Positions 41,559-50,220 of a stretch of 64,000 bases of DNA are shown piece by piece. Position 1 is the stretch's first letter; each line of letters opens with the position of its first letter. The translations under genes were made by a program, and so were the position numbers. This stretch comes from RBG-13-68-16 sp041494245 (GTDB lineage Bacteria > Acidobacteriota > Thermoanaerobaculia > Thermoanaerobaculales > Thermoanaerobaculaceae), in contig JBGQAK010000011.1 in the NCBI GenBank assembly GCA_041494245.1, positions 62,001 to 126,000 on the forward strand, read 5' to 3'. Below the pieces are notes generated by a model. That model saw nothing but the letters and a program-made list of their open reading frames with translations. It was not told the origin of the DNA and did no database searches.

Positions 41559-42275
41559 CTATTGCAAGGTAAACGTCACGGTTACGGTCAGGTACACACT
41601 CACCGGTCTGCCGTTGAGCATCGCCGGCTTGTACTTCCACTTTTGGATCGCCGCAGCCGCCGCCTCGGAGACACCCATGGGGAGGCCGCGCAGCACGCGC
41701 GCATCGGTCACGTTGCCCTGCTTGTCGATGATCGCCTCGACGATCACCACGCCCTGGACGCGCGCCTTCCGGGCGATTTCCGGATACACCGGCTGCACCT
41801 TGGTGATCAGCTCCGGCGGAACCACCTCGCCGCCGATGCGGATCGGGGGCTCGTCCACCACGCCCCCCGGCACGCCGCCGACGACACCACCGGGAATGCC
41901 GCCCGGAATGCCACCCGCCACACCCCCCTCGACGCCGCCCTCGACGCCGCCCTCGACGTCCCCCTGGCCGGGTGTCGGGGCCCTTTCGGGGATGGTGACC
42001 GGCTGGACGACCGGGGCGGTCGGTGCAGTCGGCTGCGGGAGCACCGGCTTGGGCGCGGCCGGCTTCGGCGGCGGCGGAGGCGGCGGCGGAGGCGGTGGAG
42101 CCTGGTAGAAGCTCACCTGGATGGGAGGGTCTGGAACCTCGGGCACCGCCCACATCTGCGCAACCACGTAGCCGCCGAGTGCCAGCACGTGGATGCCCAG
42201 CGCGATCGGCAGGGCCAGCAGCAACAGCTTGCTGCGTTCCTGTTTCCTCGATATGATAAGGCTATTCTCGAACAT
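41559..42275 (-). CDS. tonB: TonB-family energy transducer
   Basis: 238 residues. It has an N-terminal membrane helix (about 20-42) with a conserved histidine (LGIHVLALGGYVVA), a polyproline stretch, a Gly-Gly-Val/Ile repeat linker (EGGVEGGVAGGIPGG) and the C-terminal TonB fold (VQPVYPEIARKARVQGVVIVEAII, GVSEAAAAAIQKWKYKPAMLNGRPV). It spans the periplasm to outer-membrane receptors. No TonB-dependent receptor is encoded in this window. Confidence 0.93.
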   Translation of the reverse strand: MFENSLIISRKQERSKLLLLALPIALGIHVLALGGYVVAQMWAVPEVPDPPIQVSFYQAPPPPPPPPPPPKPAAPKPVLPQPTAPTAPVVQPVTIPERAPTPGQGDVEGGVEGGVEGGVAGGIPGGIPGGVVGGVPGGVVDEPPIRIGGEVVPPELITKVQPVYPEIARKARVQGVVIVEAIIDKQGNVTDARVLRGLPMGVSEAAAAAIQKWKYKPAMLNGRPVSVYLTVTVTFTLQ

Positions 42276-42286
42276 GGCTCCCCCGG

Positions 42287-43105
42287 TTAGGACTTTGACA
42301 GCGAGGTCTGCTTCTTGAGCTTCTCGCGCAGTGCCAGGGCCTGAGCGCGGTACCCGTCGGCCTTGTCGAAGTACTCCTGCTTGAGCTTGTCGTCCTTCTG
42401 AAGCTTGGCCTTCTCGCGGTACAGCAGGTTTGTGTAGATCAACGCGTCGAAGTACTCTGGCTGCATCTTCAGCGCCTGCGCAGCCGATGAGAGGCCGAGC
42501 TCCACAAACTCGGTGCGCTGCTCGGGTGAGATCGTGGGGTCACGGTACGCCCTGTCCCAGCAGTACACGGCGACCAGATAGTAGGGCTCGGCGTCCGCGT
42601 TGGGGATGTGCTGGACGATCCACTCGTGCGCTTCCTTGATCCTCTGGGTGCGGAGGTAGATGGAGACGATGCTCTTGTGGTCCTTCAGCTCGCCCGGGTG
42701 CTTCTTGAGGTTGTCTTGGAGGTACCTGAGGACGTCCTCGTACTGGCTGGCGCTGACGTAGGTCGCGATCAGGAAGTCCCGGGACTTCTGGTCCTGCGGG
42801 AACGCGTCGAGGTACTTCTTGAAGGCGTCGATCGCAAGCTGGTAATACTTCTTGTTCTCCGGCGTGTCCACGCCGGGGCGGTAGAGAACCATCGCGCACA
42901 GGGCCAGCGAGCGCCAGGCGAATTTCAGGTCGGGGTCGAGTGCCAGCCCTTTCTGAAACTGGATCAGGGCATCCTGGTACTTCTCGTTCTTGTAGTACGT
43001 GTTGCCCTTGTTGAGCTCCATGCGGGCCCGCAGCGTGTCGCAGCTGCTGAGGAGCACCGCCGCAACCATGGTCAGCACGATCGGGGCAGCAGCGACTTTG
43101 CGCAT
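42287..43105 (-). CDS. TPR lipoprotein of the TonB operon
   Basis: 272 residues. A lipoprotein signal with lipobox L-S-S-C (Cys22) precedes several TPR-like helix pairs (GNTYYKNEKYQDALIQFQKG, AIDAFKKYLDAFPQDQ). It is likely anchored in the envelope and may scaffold the TonB complex. It is first gene of the operon, 11 bp upstream of tonB, with a long leader after its promoter. No specific partner can be named. Confidence 0.8.
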   Translation of the reverse strand: MRKVAAAPIVLTMVAAVLLSSCDTLRARMELNKGNTYYKNEKYQDALIQFQKGLALDPDLKFAWRSLALCAMVLYRPGVDTPENKKYYQLAIDAFKKYLDAFPQDQKSRDFLIATYVSASQYEDVLRYLQDNLKKHPGELKDHKSIVSIYLRTQRIKEAHEWIVQHIPNADAEPYYLVAVYCWDRAYRDPTISPEQRTEFVELGLSSAAQALKMQPEYFDALIYTNLLYREKAKLQKDDKLKQEYFDKADGYRAQALALREKLKKQTSLSKS

Positions 43106-43364
43106 AAGAGATTTCCTCCAACTGGCGCCAAGCGGATGTCTTGCTGAGAACGGTTCAGGTCAACCGTGGAGGCTTGGCCCGCACCCTGCCGTCAACCCGT
43201 TGGCGTTCCGCGGCCTCAAGACTCATTCCGGTGCTTTGCCTCCCAGGTTCGACTTCTGGCCTGAAGAGCAGCGAGGACCGGGCATTGACCCCTTTGCGCC
43301 CTGCCGAGTATGGCCCTCGTGCCGTTCCAGTTCCCATTCCCAGCCCTCCTCCCGCGCGGCGGCC

Positions 43365-43393
43365 AATATGAAACGGTGGGGTCGGCTTGTCAA
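43365..43393 (-). promoter_or_regulatory. Putative sigma70 promoter of the TPR-TonB-ExbBD operon
   Basis: On the minus strand TTGACA (43393-43388), a 17-bp spacer and CATATT (43370-43365) form a near-consensus promoter. Transcription would begin near 43358, giving a leader of about 250 nt. The 368-bp gap 43106-43473 shows no gene. Confidence 0.6.
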
Positions 43394-43473
43394 GAGGGTC
43401 GCGGACAAACCTCCCAGCAATTTGAGAAACGGTTCAATGGAAAGGCGTTTTCCACCGCCCGTGACGCGGGGAG

Positions 43474-44247
43474 CTACGGCCCTTCCGGCACGTTGAACTC
43501 GAGCTCGGCGGCGGGGATCTCTACGTTCAGCCCGGGGGTATAGACGGAGGTGCTCTCGGAGCGGTAGGTGTCGAACGTCTTCGCTTCCTCGACCTTGCGC
43601 AGCAGAAACGTGGCGCGGTCGATCCAGAGGGTCACGCTCTCGTCCTGCACGACGAGCGTCCTTCCCCCAACGGTGAGCGCGTAGGGCGTGCGGCGGCTCT
43701 TCCCCTTGATCCGGAAGCAGGGCACGCCGCGGTCCGGGCCGTCCTCGACCCGCTCGGCCCCGACGAGCGGGGCTCCCTGGCCGACGTCCTTGGGCAGGAG
43801 CAGGCCGGGGATGCGGACCGAAGAACCCCCCGAGATGCCCGCAGCGATCCCCAGTGCCTCCTGCAGCGAGGCAGGGCGGCGGACCCCCGGCTTGGCGTCC
43901 CACCAGGAGCGCACCTCGGTGCCGTCGGTCCACACGACGTAGCGGGACGAGCGTTCGCCCAGCCCCGGGTCGGTGAACTGAAAGCGGAAGCGGTCGGGGC
44001 GCACGAACACGGTGGCGAAAGGCCGCTCGCTGCCGGCGCGGCCCCCATCCGTGAGCGTTAGGATTGTCACGTTGCCGGTGTCCCGGTAGCTCCGGCATCC
44101 GCCGTAGACCCGCGCCATCTCCACCAGGATCTTCTCGGGCGTCGGGGTTGCCTCGTCCACCCGGGTCGGGCTTTCCTGCGCCGGAGCTCCCAGCGCGGCC
44201 GCCCAGAGCACCGCCACCATCAATGGTCTCACCGACACGGCGCCCAC
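43474..44247 (-). CDS. Exported LolA-like / DUF2092-like protein
   Basis: 257 residues, GTG start; ATG 44220 is an alternative. It has a signal peptide (about 1-23, GAPA-Q). The mature part has a half-barrel pattern with repeated strand pairs (FATVFVRPDRFRFQFTD, VVQDESVTLWIDRATFLLRKVEE) like LolA/LolB-type lipid-binding proteins. The YGGCRSYRDTGNVT opening is typical of this loose group. It is probably periplasmic; ligand and role are unknown. Confidence 0.7.
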   Translation of the reverse strand: MGAVSVRPLMVAVLWAAALGAPAQESPTRVDEATPTPEKILVEMARVYGGCRSYRDTGNVTILTLTDGGRAGSERPFATVFVRPDRFRFQFTDPGLGERSSRYVVWTDGTEVRSWWDAKPGVRRPASLQEALGIAAGISGGSSVRIPGLLLPKDVGQGAPLVGAERVEDGPDRGVPCFRIKGKSRRTPYALTVGGRTLVVQDESVTLWIDRATFLLRKVEEAKTFDTYRSESTSVYTPGLNVEIPAAELEFNVPEGP

Positions 44248-44375
44248 CCCCAGACCGGCATGGCCTCAAACCCCGGCCCCCTGCCTCCCATGGCACGCCA
44301 TGCTACTCCTCCCGGTGCGCCGGCGTGTGGACCGGGCCCGTTTGGTTCCGTCATACTCCGCGGCGAGGGATCTGC

Positions 44376-45500
44376 ATGCCCGGATCGGACAACAAGGCGC
44401 GCCCCGGCTCGGCGACGTCTTCGACGACAGCGGGAGCCGCGGCATCGCCGCACTTGCCCCGACGACCGGTCGTGAGCCTCGTCTCGAACGACCCCGGTGT
44501 CCCCTCTTTTCGCCTTCGCATGACGGCGTTGCGACCGATCCTGGAGGCGAGCGGCATGGACGTGCGCGTGCTGTCGTTCGGGCGCGGGCGCGAGTGGTTG
44601 CGGGTCGCCCGGCTCGCCGCGGGGTGGCGCTCCAGCGACCTGCTGGTGTTCCAGCAGGTCAAGCTGCTGGCCGGCGAGCGCGCCTTCGTCCGCCGGCTCT
44701 GCGGGTGCTGGGTGCTCGACGTGGACGACGCCATCATGTTCAGGCGGCCGCGCAGCCCCGGCGACCGGTCCTCCGAGGCGGCGTGGCGCCAGCGGCGCTT
44801 CCGGAGCATGGCGGCACGCTGCAGACTGGTCGTCGCCGGCTCCCGATCCCTGGCCGAGATGATCGCGGACGCCGCGCCGCGGCTGGTGGTCCTGCCCACG
44901 CCGGTGAACCTGGCCTCCTACCCGGTGGCGCCGTTGCCGGGGAGGGACTGCGTGCGCCTCGCCTGGATCGGCTGGGGGAGCAACCTCCGCTATCTCGAGG
45001 CGCTCACGCCGGTTTTCAACCGGCTGGGCGCCGAGGGCGTGGACTACGAGATCCACGTGATCTCCGACCGCCTCCCCGATATGCCGGGCGTGCCGTGCCG
45101 CCTCGTCCGGTGGTCCGAGGCGGCCGAGGGGCCGGCGCTCGCCGACTGCGACGTCGGGCTCGCCCCGCTCGCCGACGATGTATGGACGAGGGGCAAGGCC
45201 GGGTACCGGTGCATCCAGTACGCGGCCGCCGGGCTGCCCGCGGTGGCCTCCCCCGTCGGGGCCAACCGCGAGGTGGTCCAGGACGGCGGCACCGGGGTGT
45301 GGGCCGCCGGACCCGAGGAGTGGCACGTGGCGCTCCTCCGCCTGTGCGGCGACGTCAACCTTCGGCGGCGGATGGGGGAGGCCGCCCGTGCGCGCGCGGC
45401 CGACTACGACCTCGCCAGGTTCGGCGAGCGCTACGTCTCCTACCTGCGCGAGCTCCTCGCGGATCAGATCCCGCCCTCGGGGCGGAACGCCATGTCGTAG
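44376..45500 (+). CDS. GT4-like glycosyltransferase
   Basis: 374 residues. ATG 44376 was chosen because the upstream open frame overlaps the divergent neighbour and is compositionally poor. A GT-B fold is suggested by an N-terminal half with RLRMTALRPILEASG and a C-terminal nucleotide-sugar site GKAGYRCIQYAAAGLPAVASPVGANREVV (about 279-307). No membrane segment is seen. Its last 37 bp overlap the end of the convergent asparagine synthase gene. Confidence 0.85.
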   Translation: MPGSDNKARPGSATSSTTAGAAASPHLPRRPVVSLVSNDPGVPSFRLRMTALRPILEASGMDVRVLSFGRGREWLRVARLAAGWRSSDLLVFQQVKLLAGERAFVRRLCGCWVLDVDDAIMFRRPRSPGDRSSEAAWRQRRFRSMAARCRLVVAGSRSLAEMIADAAPRLVVLPTPVNLASYPVAPLPGRDCVRLAWIGWGSNLRYLEALTPVFNRLGAEGVDYEIHVISDRLPDMPGVPCRLVRWSEAAEGPALADCDVGLAPLADDVWTRGKAGYRCIQYAAAGLPAVASPVGANREVVQDGGTGVWAAGPEEWHVALLRLCGDVNLRRRMGEAARARAADYDLARFGERYVSYLRELLADQIPPSGRNAMS

Positions 45501-47293
45501 AGGCGGCGAGCCCAGCCGCGCCAGCCGAACTCCTCGCCCTTGGTGCCGCGCTTCCCGCCCAGCAGCCACTGGCGCGTCGGCACGATGAAACCGGTCTTGG
45601 GGCGCCTGAAGACGGCCGGCGGCAGGGGCGTCGACGGGCTCTTGGCCAGGTACAGCTTGCGGTCGCCGTGGGAACGCACGAGAAGCGGCGCCACCTCGCG
45701 CAGCAGGTGATGCTCCACGAACGGCACCCGGACCTCGAGCGAGTGGGCCATGCTCGCCCAGTCGTGGTCGCGCAGGAGCTGGTCTCGCATGTAGAGGCAC
45801 GACTCGAGCGCCACCATGCGCGCCAGCGGCTGGCGCGGATCGGGCGTCAGCGCCTTGCCGATCACCCCCATGATGTCGAGCCGTGCCAGCCCTTCGCGGG
45901 CGGCATCCGCTCCCATGATCTCGGGCAGGTCCCACGGCATGAACACCGCCCGCTTCAGGAAGTAGGCGCCCGCGTACGTCCCTCCGTACTTCAGGATGGC
46001 GCCGTGCTTCTGGCTGATGTGTGGGCTCCTCTTCGGCGTCAGCGCCAGGTACGCCCGGTGCACCGCCTCGGGGAGCAGCGGCACCTTCGAGGGCAGCCGC
46101 GCCAGCTGCACCATCCGGGGAACCTTGCGATACGTGCGGTAGCCGGCAAGCAGCTCGTCGCCGCCGGTGCCGGACAGCGCCACCTTGAGGCCGCACCGGG
46201 CCGCCGCCCAGCTCACGACATAGGAGTTCACGCCGTCGACCGTCGGCTGGTCCATCGCCTCGATGAGGCGCGGGAACTCGGTGAGGAACTCCTCCTTGGT
46301 GATCGTCACGGTCGAGTGGTCGGTGTGGAACAGGCGAGCGACCTCCTCGGCCAGCGGCGATTCATCGCGGTGGGTGCCCCGGTAGCCCGGGAAGGTGATG
46401 GTGACGGTCTTGAGGTCGGTCGCCCCGACCTCGCGCGCGAGCGCCACCATCGAGGTCGAGTCGCGCCCGGAGGAGAGGAACACCCCGACCCGGACGTCCG
46501 ACACGAGGTGGTACCGGATCGTGTCGAGGAACGCGTGACGGAACCCTTCGCGGAGCTCCTCCTCCGTGCGCTGCGGTGCGTTCTCGACCGCGTCGGCGAG
46601 GATCGCGGGGATCGAAGCGAACGGCTCCGGCTCGCTCACGCCGCGCTCGTCCACCCAGGCGAACGAACCGGCGGGAACGGATCGGATGGCCTGGTAGAGG
46701 GTGAACGGCTCGGGAACGACGCCGCGGAGGAAGAAGCCCGCAACGCCGGCCGGATCCTGCCGCCGCGACACGCGGCCGCCGGCGAGCAGTGCCTTCACCT
46801 GCGAGGCCACGCGCATGGTTCCGCCGTCGGCGGCGACGTAGAGCGGCTTGACGCCGTACAGGTCGCGGGCCAACAGCATCCGGCGGTTGGGTCCGTCCCA
46901 GAGGGCGAACGCGAACATCCCGCGGAGCTCGGCCAGCATCGCCGTGCCCCTGGCTTTGTAAAGCTCCAGCAGAACCTCGGTGTCGGAGTGGGAGCGGAAG
47001 CGGTGGCCCTCGGCTTCGAGCGAGGCCCGCAGCTCGCGGTAGTTGTAAATCTCACCGTTGAAGACGATGGCGTGCGTGCCGCCGGTGTCCAGCATCGGCT
47101 GGGCTGCGGCGTCGGAGAGATCGATGATGGCAAGGCGGCGGCTCGCGAGACCGACACGCCCGTCGGCGGAGTACCAGTCGCCAAAGCCATCCGGGCCGCG
47201 CGCGGTCATCGCGTCGCGGATGGTCCGCAGCTCCTGGCGGTCCACCTGCCCCGCGCGCGGATCAAAGGCGAAGATCGCTGCAATCCCGCACAT
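45464..47293 (-). CDS. Asparagine synthase (glutamine-hydrolysing), AsnB-like
   Basis: 609 residues. Cys2 of MCGIAAIF is the glutaminase nucleophile; RGPDGFGDW, RLAIIDLS, FNGEIYNYRELR and HSDTE complete the N-terminal amidotransferase domain (1-200). The synthetase PP-loop is FLSSGRDSTSMVALA (about 265-280), followed by ALSGTGGDELLAGYRTY. Next to a glycosyltransferase, it is more likely an amidating enzyme of surface-polymer or exopolysaccharide synthesis than the housekeeping enzyme; that is inference. Confidence 0.9.
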   Translation of the reverse strand: MCGIAAIFAFDPRAGQVDRQELRTIRDAMTARGPDGFGDWYSADGRVGLASRRLAIIDLSDAAAQPMLDTGGTHAIVFNGEIYNYRELRASLEAEGHRFRSHSDTEVLLELYKARGTAMLAELRGMFAFALWDGPNRRMLLARDLYGVKPLYVAADGGTMRVASQVKALLAGGRVSRRQDPAGVAGFFLRGVVPEPFTLYQAIRSVPAGSFAWVDERGVSEPEPFASIPAILADAVENAPQRTEEELREGFRHAFLDTIRYHLVSDVRVGVFLSSGRDSTSMVALAREVGATDLKTVTITFPGYRGTHRDESPLAEEVARLFHTDHSTVTITKEEFLTEFPRLIEAMDQPTVDGVNSYVVSWAAARCGLKVALSGTGGDELLAGYRTYRKVPRMVQLARLPSKVPLLPEAVHRAYLALTPKRSPHISQKHGAILKYGGTYAGAYFLKRAVFMPWDLPEIMGADAAREGLARLDIMGVIGKALTPDPRQPLARMVALESCLYMRDQLLRDHDWASMAHSLEVRVPFVEHHLLREVAPLLVRSHGDRKLYLAKSPSTPLPPAVFRRPKTGFIVPTRQWLLGGKRGTKGEEFGWRGWARRLYDMAFRPEGGI

Positions 47294-47397
47294 TGCCGGC
47301 TATGTTAACCCCTCGGATGCGGGCCCGACGCGCGCGGGTGCTTCGGCCGCGCACTCTGTCCCGTGCTACCTTCAATTGGGGGGGGCGGGTCGTCTGC

Positions 47398-47646
47398 ATG
47401 AGCGAGCAGGTCGCGGGGTGTTGGATCCTGGCTGCCGCACGCGGCGACGAGGGGAGCTACCGGAAGGTCGTGCAGGCCATGCGCCGCGGACTCGCCGACG
47501 GGTCGCGGGCGATCGTCCCCTGCAGCTGCCAGCCGCTTTGCCCTCAACCGACCGCCGAGCAGATGGACGCGCTGGCCAGGCGGCTGCAGGCCGACGTCCA
47601 CGCTGCGCCGAACGGGACGGAGGGACGTGGTTCTGAAGCCCGTTGA
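47398..47646 (+). CDS. Small hypothetical protein
   Basis: 82 residues from ATG 47398; an upstream in-frame start at 47293 overlaps the divergent gene. The sequence (CWILAAARGDEGSYRKVVQAMRRGLADG, then a CSCQPLC cluster) reads as a compact helical protein with a possible metal-binding cysteine group. It ends about 30 bp left of the element boundary. I do not recognise a family. Confidence 0.45.
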   Translation: MSEQVAGCWILAAARGDEGSYRKVVQAMRRGLADGSRAIVPCSCQPLCPQPTAEQMDALARRLQADVHAAPNGTEGRGSEAR

Positions 47647-47676
47647 GCGGTCGATACGGGTCCGGGTATTCGAGGG

Positions 47677-47725
47677 ATTGGAGCCAACGCGCGGGATCGA
47701 ACCGCGGACCTGCTGATTACGAATC
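47677..47725. repeat. attL: 49-bp direct repeat of tRNA-Thr 3' part
   Basis: It is identical to 63623-63671. It contains tRNA nucleotides 30-76 (anticodon 3' side, variable loop, T arm, acceptor 3' strand, CCA) but no 5' half, so it is not a functional tRNA. It marks the displaced original 3' end of the target gene. Confidence 0.92.
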
Positions 47726-47769
47726 CCCAAAACGGGGTTGCCGCGAGTGTTCACGGGGTATCATGAGAC

Positions 47770-47798
47770 TTGACACACGTCTCGTGTCTCCGTAGACT
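47770..47798 (+). promoter_or_regulatory. Integrase promoter with embedded operator-like palindrome
   Basis: TTGACA (47770-47775), a 17-bp spacer and TAGACT (47793-47798) form a strong promoter. A 13-bp palindrome, ACACG-TCT-CGTGT (47775-47787), lies in the spacer, where a bound repressor would block polymerase. Confidence 0.6.
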
Positions 47799-47840
47799 TA
47801 TGAACGGATGAGAACGCGCAACCATTCACGGGTAGTCCTA

Positions 47841-47865
47841 CCGCTGTTGCAACCCGGTTGCAACC
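47841..47865 (+). repeat. Left GTTGCAAC repeat pair (possible integrase arm site)
   Basis: Two GTTGCAAC octamers lie in a 25-bp segment, matching 63554-63578 at 24 of 25 positions and in the same orientation. Placement just inside both element ends fits arm-type integrase or excisionase sites. This copy overlaps the start region of the integrase gene. Confidence 0.5.
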
Positions 47866-47875
47866 GGCTCCCAGG

Positions 47876-49054
47876 GTGACCGTGCGCGTCAAGCTCACCC
47901 AGAAGGTGATTGACCACCAAGTGCGGAAGCACACCGGCCGCCCGGTGTGGCTCTATGACGAGACCATGCCGGGCTTCGTGCTGATGCTTCGCCGGACTGC
48001 GCGGGGCGCCCTGCGGGCAACCTTCCTGCTGCGCTATGGACCCCGCGGGCGCATGCGGACCATCACCCTCGGCAGGTATGGCGAACTCGACGCGGAGACC
48101 GCCCGGGGGCTGGCGGAGTCAGCACTCGGCGACGTGCGCAAGGGCTTGGACCCTGCCGAGCTGCGCAAGAAGTCCCGCAAGGTGCCAACGCTCAACGAAT
48201 GGGCAGAGGAATACCTGAAAGAGGTGGAGCTGCGCAAGAAGAGCGCACGAGAAGACAAGCGCTTCCTGGCACTGGCGAAGCAGCGGTGGGGCTCGCGGCC
48301 GCTCGACAAGCTCACAACCGACGACGTGCAGCGCTGGTTCCACAGCATTGCCGAGGGTGGCCACAAGATCACGGCGAACCGGGCGCTCGCATCACTGCGA
48401 GCCTGCCTGCAGGCGGCCTGGCGCCGGGACAAGATCCCGAGCAACCCGGCGATGAAGGTCCGGCCGCTGCCGGAGAGCGAACCGCGGGCGCGCGTGCTCA
48501 GCGATGAGGAGCTGTCGCGCCTGCTCAAGGCGGTGAGGGCGCTCGCCGACCCGTATCACAAACTGGCGTTCACCCTGCTGCTCACGACCGGCGCTCGGTT
48601 GTCAGAGGTCCTCAAGGCGCGGTGGGATGACTTCGACCTCGACGGCGGAAACTGGCGGATCCCGTCACCGAAGGCCGGCCGGCCGCAAGTGGTACCGCTC
48701 GCGGCCACCACGGTGGCCATGCTGCGGAACACCCCGCGCAAGGGCGGCCTGGTGGTGCCCGGCGCCAAGCCGGACAAGCCGCGCTTCGACCTCAAGAAGC
48801 CATGGGATGATCTCCGCGAAGTTGCGGAGCTCCCCGACGTCCACATTCACGACCTGCGACGCGACTACGGGTTGAGGGTGAGCAAGGCGGCGGGATTGCA
48901 CGTCGCGAGCAAGCTGCTTCGCCACGCAGACGTCCGGGTGACCGAGCGGGTGTACGCGCCCCTTGGGCTCGAGGAGCTGCGGAAGGCAACGGAGGAGCAG
49001 TCCGGAACGCTGGCGAAGGTGCTCAGAATGCGCAAACGCAAGGCGCGGACATGA
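47876..49054 (+). CDS. int: Tyrosine recombinase (phage-type integrase)
   Basis: About 392 residues. GTG 47876 is chosen; TTG 47858 and GTG 47882 are alternatives. It has an N-terminal arm-binding domain (DUF4102-like, about 1-95), a core-binding SAM-like domain (about 105-190) and a catalytic domain (about 205-370). Catalytic residues are Arg in TTGARLSEVL, Lys in SPKAGRPQVVPL, His/Arg in HDLRRDYGL, His in LLRHADVRV and the Tyr nucleophile in ERVYAPLG. Its place beside attL supports a role in integration at the tRNA. Confidence 0.95.
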   Translation: MTVRVKLTQKVIDHQVRKHTGRPVWLYDETMPGFVLMLRRTARGALRATFLLRYGPRGRMRTITLGRYGELDAETARGLAESALGDVRKGLDPAELRKKSRKVPTLNEWAEEYLKEVELRKKSAREDKRFLALAKQRWGSRPLDKLTTDDVQRWFHSIAEGGHKITANRALASLRACLQAAWRRDKIPSNPAMKVRPLPESEPRARVLSDEELSRLLKAVRALADPYHKLAFTLLLTTGARLSEVLKARWDDFDLDGGNWRIPSPKAGRPQVVPLAATTVAMLRNTPRKGGLVVPGAKPDKPRFDLKKPWDDLREVAELPDVHIHDLRRDYGLRVSKAAGLHVASKLLRHADVRVTERVYAPLGLEELRKATEEQSGTLAKVLRMRKRKART

Positions 49055-49884
49055 CCGAGTTACCGACCGGCTGGCGCCCTGGGCTGTACACCGCTGAGGA
49101 ATTGGCGCGCCTTGGACTGACCGCGGAGGCCTTGGCTCCAGCCATGGCGGTTGTGGCGGAGTGGCGCGCGATCGTCGAGGAGCACGCGCGCGACACCAGC
49201 ACGCACACGGGGAAGACCGGCGAGCCTGTCGCGCCCAAGGGTGTCCTTTCGGGGGCGATCGCAAACGGCATCCTGACCGTGGGCGGCACTGGCCGTCGCC
49301 TGCCTAGCAATCTCCTCGCCCTAGTGGTGGTGAGTTTCCCGCCAGCCTTCTTTTGGTCAGAGGGAAGCGGCGCTCCTAGGTGGATCCTCCCGCCCGGCCT
49401 GCCGGAGGGCAACACAACACCCGAACCCCCGGGGATGCAAAGCGGAGCACGACGGAAGGCGGGGGTGCCCAAGCCTCCGGCTGTCCCTGCCTGGGAGGTA
49501 GGAGCGCTCGAGACAGCGCCCGGGACAACCGTCCTGTTCGCACGAATCTGGCGCAAGGATGCGCTGTTCCCATGTCTGACGCTGCGCGTCACCGCCGGCG
49601 AGCCGAACATCACGCTTGAAGGGCTCGAAGGCCTGGCGCGGTTGAGTGACGCCGAGCTCCTGGTCAGGCAGGTTCGGTTCCTCGAGCGTCTATCTGCAGC
49701 CGGAGCACCGTCGCTCGACTCCCGCGACGACTGGCGCACAAGGGGTCTCCGCTCATTCGAACTTCAACAGGAGCATCCGAGACGGCCTCTGAAACGCCTC
49801 GCGGACGAGCTGTTCACCTCAAAGGCGACGCTGTGCCGCTGGCGGGCGAAGCTTCGAGCCGAGGGCGCTGTCCAGAATTACTGA
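49051..49884 (+). CDS. Unknown protein with C-terminal HTH-like segment
   Basis: 277 residues, overlapping the integrase stop by 4 bp. The opening (GLYTAEELARLGLTAEALAPAMA) is helical, the middle is proline-rich and probably disordered (about 110-160), and the C-terminus holds a helix-turn-helix-like run, LKRLADELFTSKATLCRWRAKL (about 248-269). Coupling to int suggests a role in integration control, but I do not recognise the family. Confidence 0.6.
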   Translation: MTELPTGWRPGLYTAEELARLGLTAEALAPAMAVVAEWRAIVEEHARDTSTHTGKTGEPVAPKGVLSGAIANGILTVGGTGRRLPSNLLALVVVSFPPAFFWSEGSGAPRWILPPGLPEGNTTPEPPGMQSGARRKAGVPKPPAVPAWEVGALETAPGTTVLFARIWRKDALFPCLTLRVTAGEPNITLEGLEGLARLSDAELLVRQVRFLERLSAAGAPSLDSRDDWRTRGLRSFELQQEHPRRPLKRLADELFTSKATLCRWRAKLRAEGAVQNY

Positions 49885-49907
49885 GACTATTTAAGACCAT
49901 GATTCCA

Positions 49908-49936
49908 TTGCGCTTACGTGCTCACGCCGCCATACT
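49908..49936 (+). promoter_or_regulatory. Putative promoter of the element's early operon
   Basis: TTGCGC (49908-49913), a 17-bp spacer and CATACT (49931-49936) lie just before the small DNA-binding gene; transcription would start near 49943. Confidence 0.4.
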
Positions 49937-49956
49937 GATTGGCGGAGGTGAACACA

Positions 49957-50217
49957 ATGAGCACCGACCGAATCCCGGCAACAGAGGCGGCGCGGAAGCT
50001 CGGAATCAAACCGCACACGCTCGCCGTCTGGCGCCTGCGCGGCGTCGGTCCGTCCTACGTCCGGTTCGGTGACGTCAAGCGAGGGCGCGTCTATTACAGC
50101 GCCGAGACGTTGGATCGTTTTCTTGCGGAGAGGACATTCACCAGCACGGCCGCCGAAACCGTGAAGGACTCGGCGCGGGCCTGTGCGCCTGGTGATGCTC
50201 TCTCGGCGGCGGGGTGA
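49957..50217 (+). CDS. MerR/AlpA-type small DNA-binding protein (possible excisionase)
   Basis: 86 residues from ATG 49957, 8 bp after GGAGG; an in-frame TTG at 49939 precedes that site. The winged-helix pattern IPATEAARKLGIKPHTLAVWRLRGVGPSYVRFG ... YYSAETLDRFLAE is typical of excisionase/AlpA-like proteins on integrated elements. It probably controls excision or the downstream replication genes. Confidence 0.8.
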   Translation: MSTDRIPATEAARKLGIKPHTLAVWRLRGVGPSYVRFGDVKRGRVYYSAETLDRFLAERTFTSTAAETVKDSARACAPGDALSAAG

Positions 50218-50220
50218 ACT

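Noticed and set aside
40161..42290. Open frame of 709 residues on the plus strand
   Set aside because: It is antisense to the ExbD, ExbB and TonB genes, which are well supported.
47677..47725. Second tRNA-Thr gene at the left end
   Set aside because: Only the 3' part is present; D arm and 5' acceptor strand are missing, so it is an att fragment.
47305..47754. 149-residue minus-strand frame across attL, and the similar frame at 63467-63838
   Set aside because: The shared peptide QQVRGSIPRVGSN is only the translated tRNA repeat; neither is a gene.
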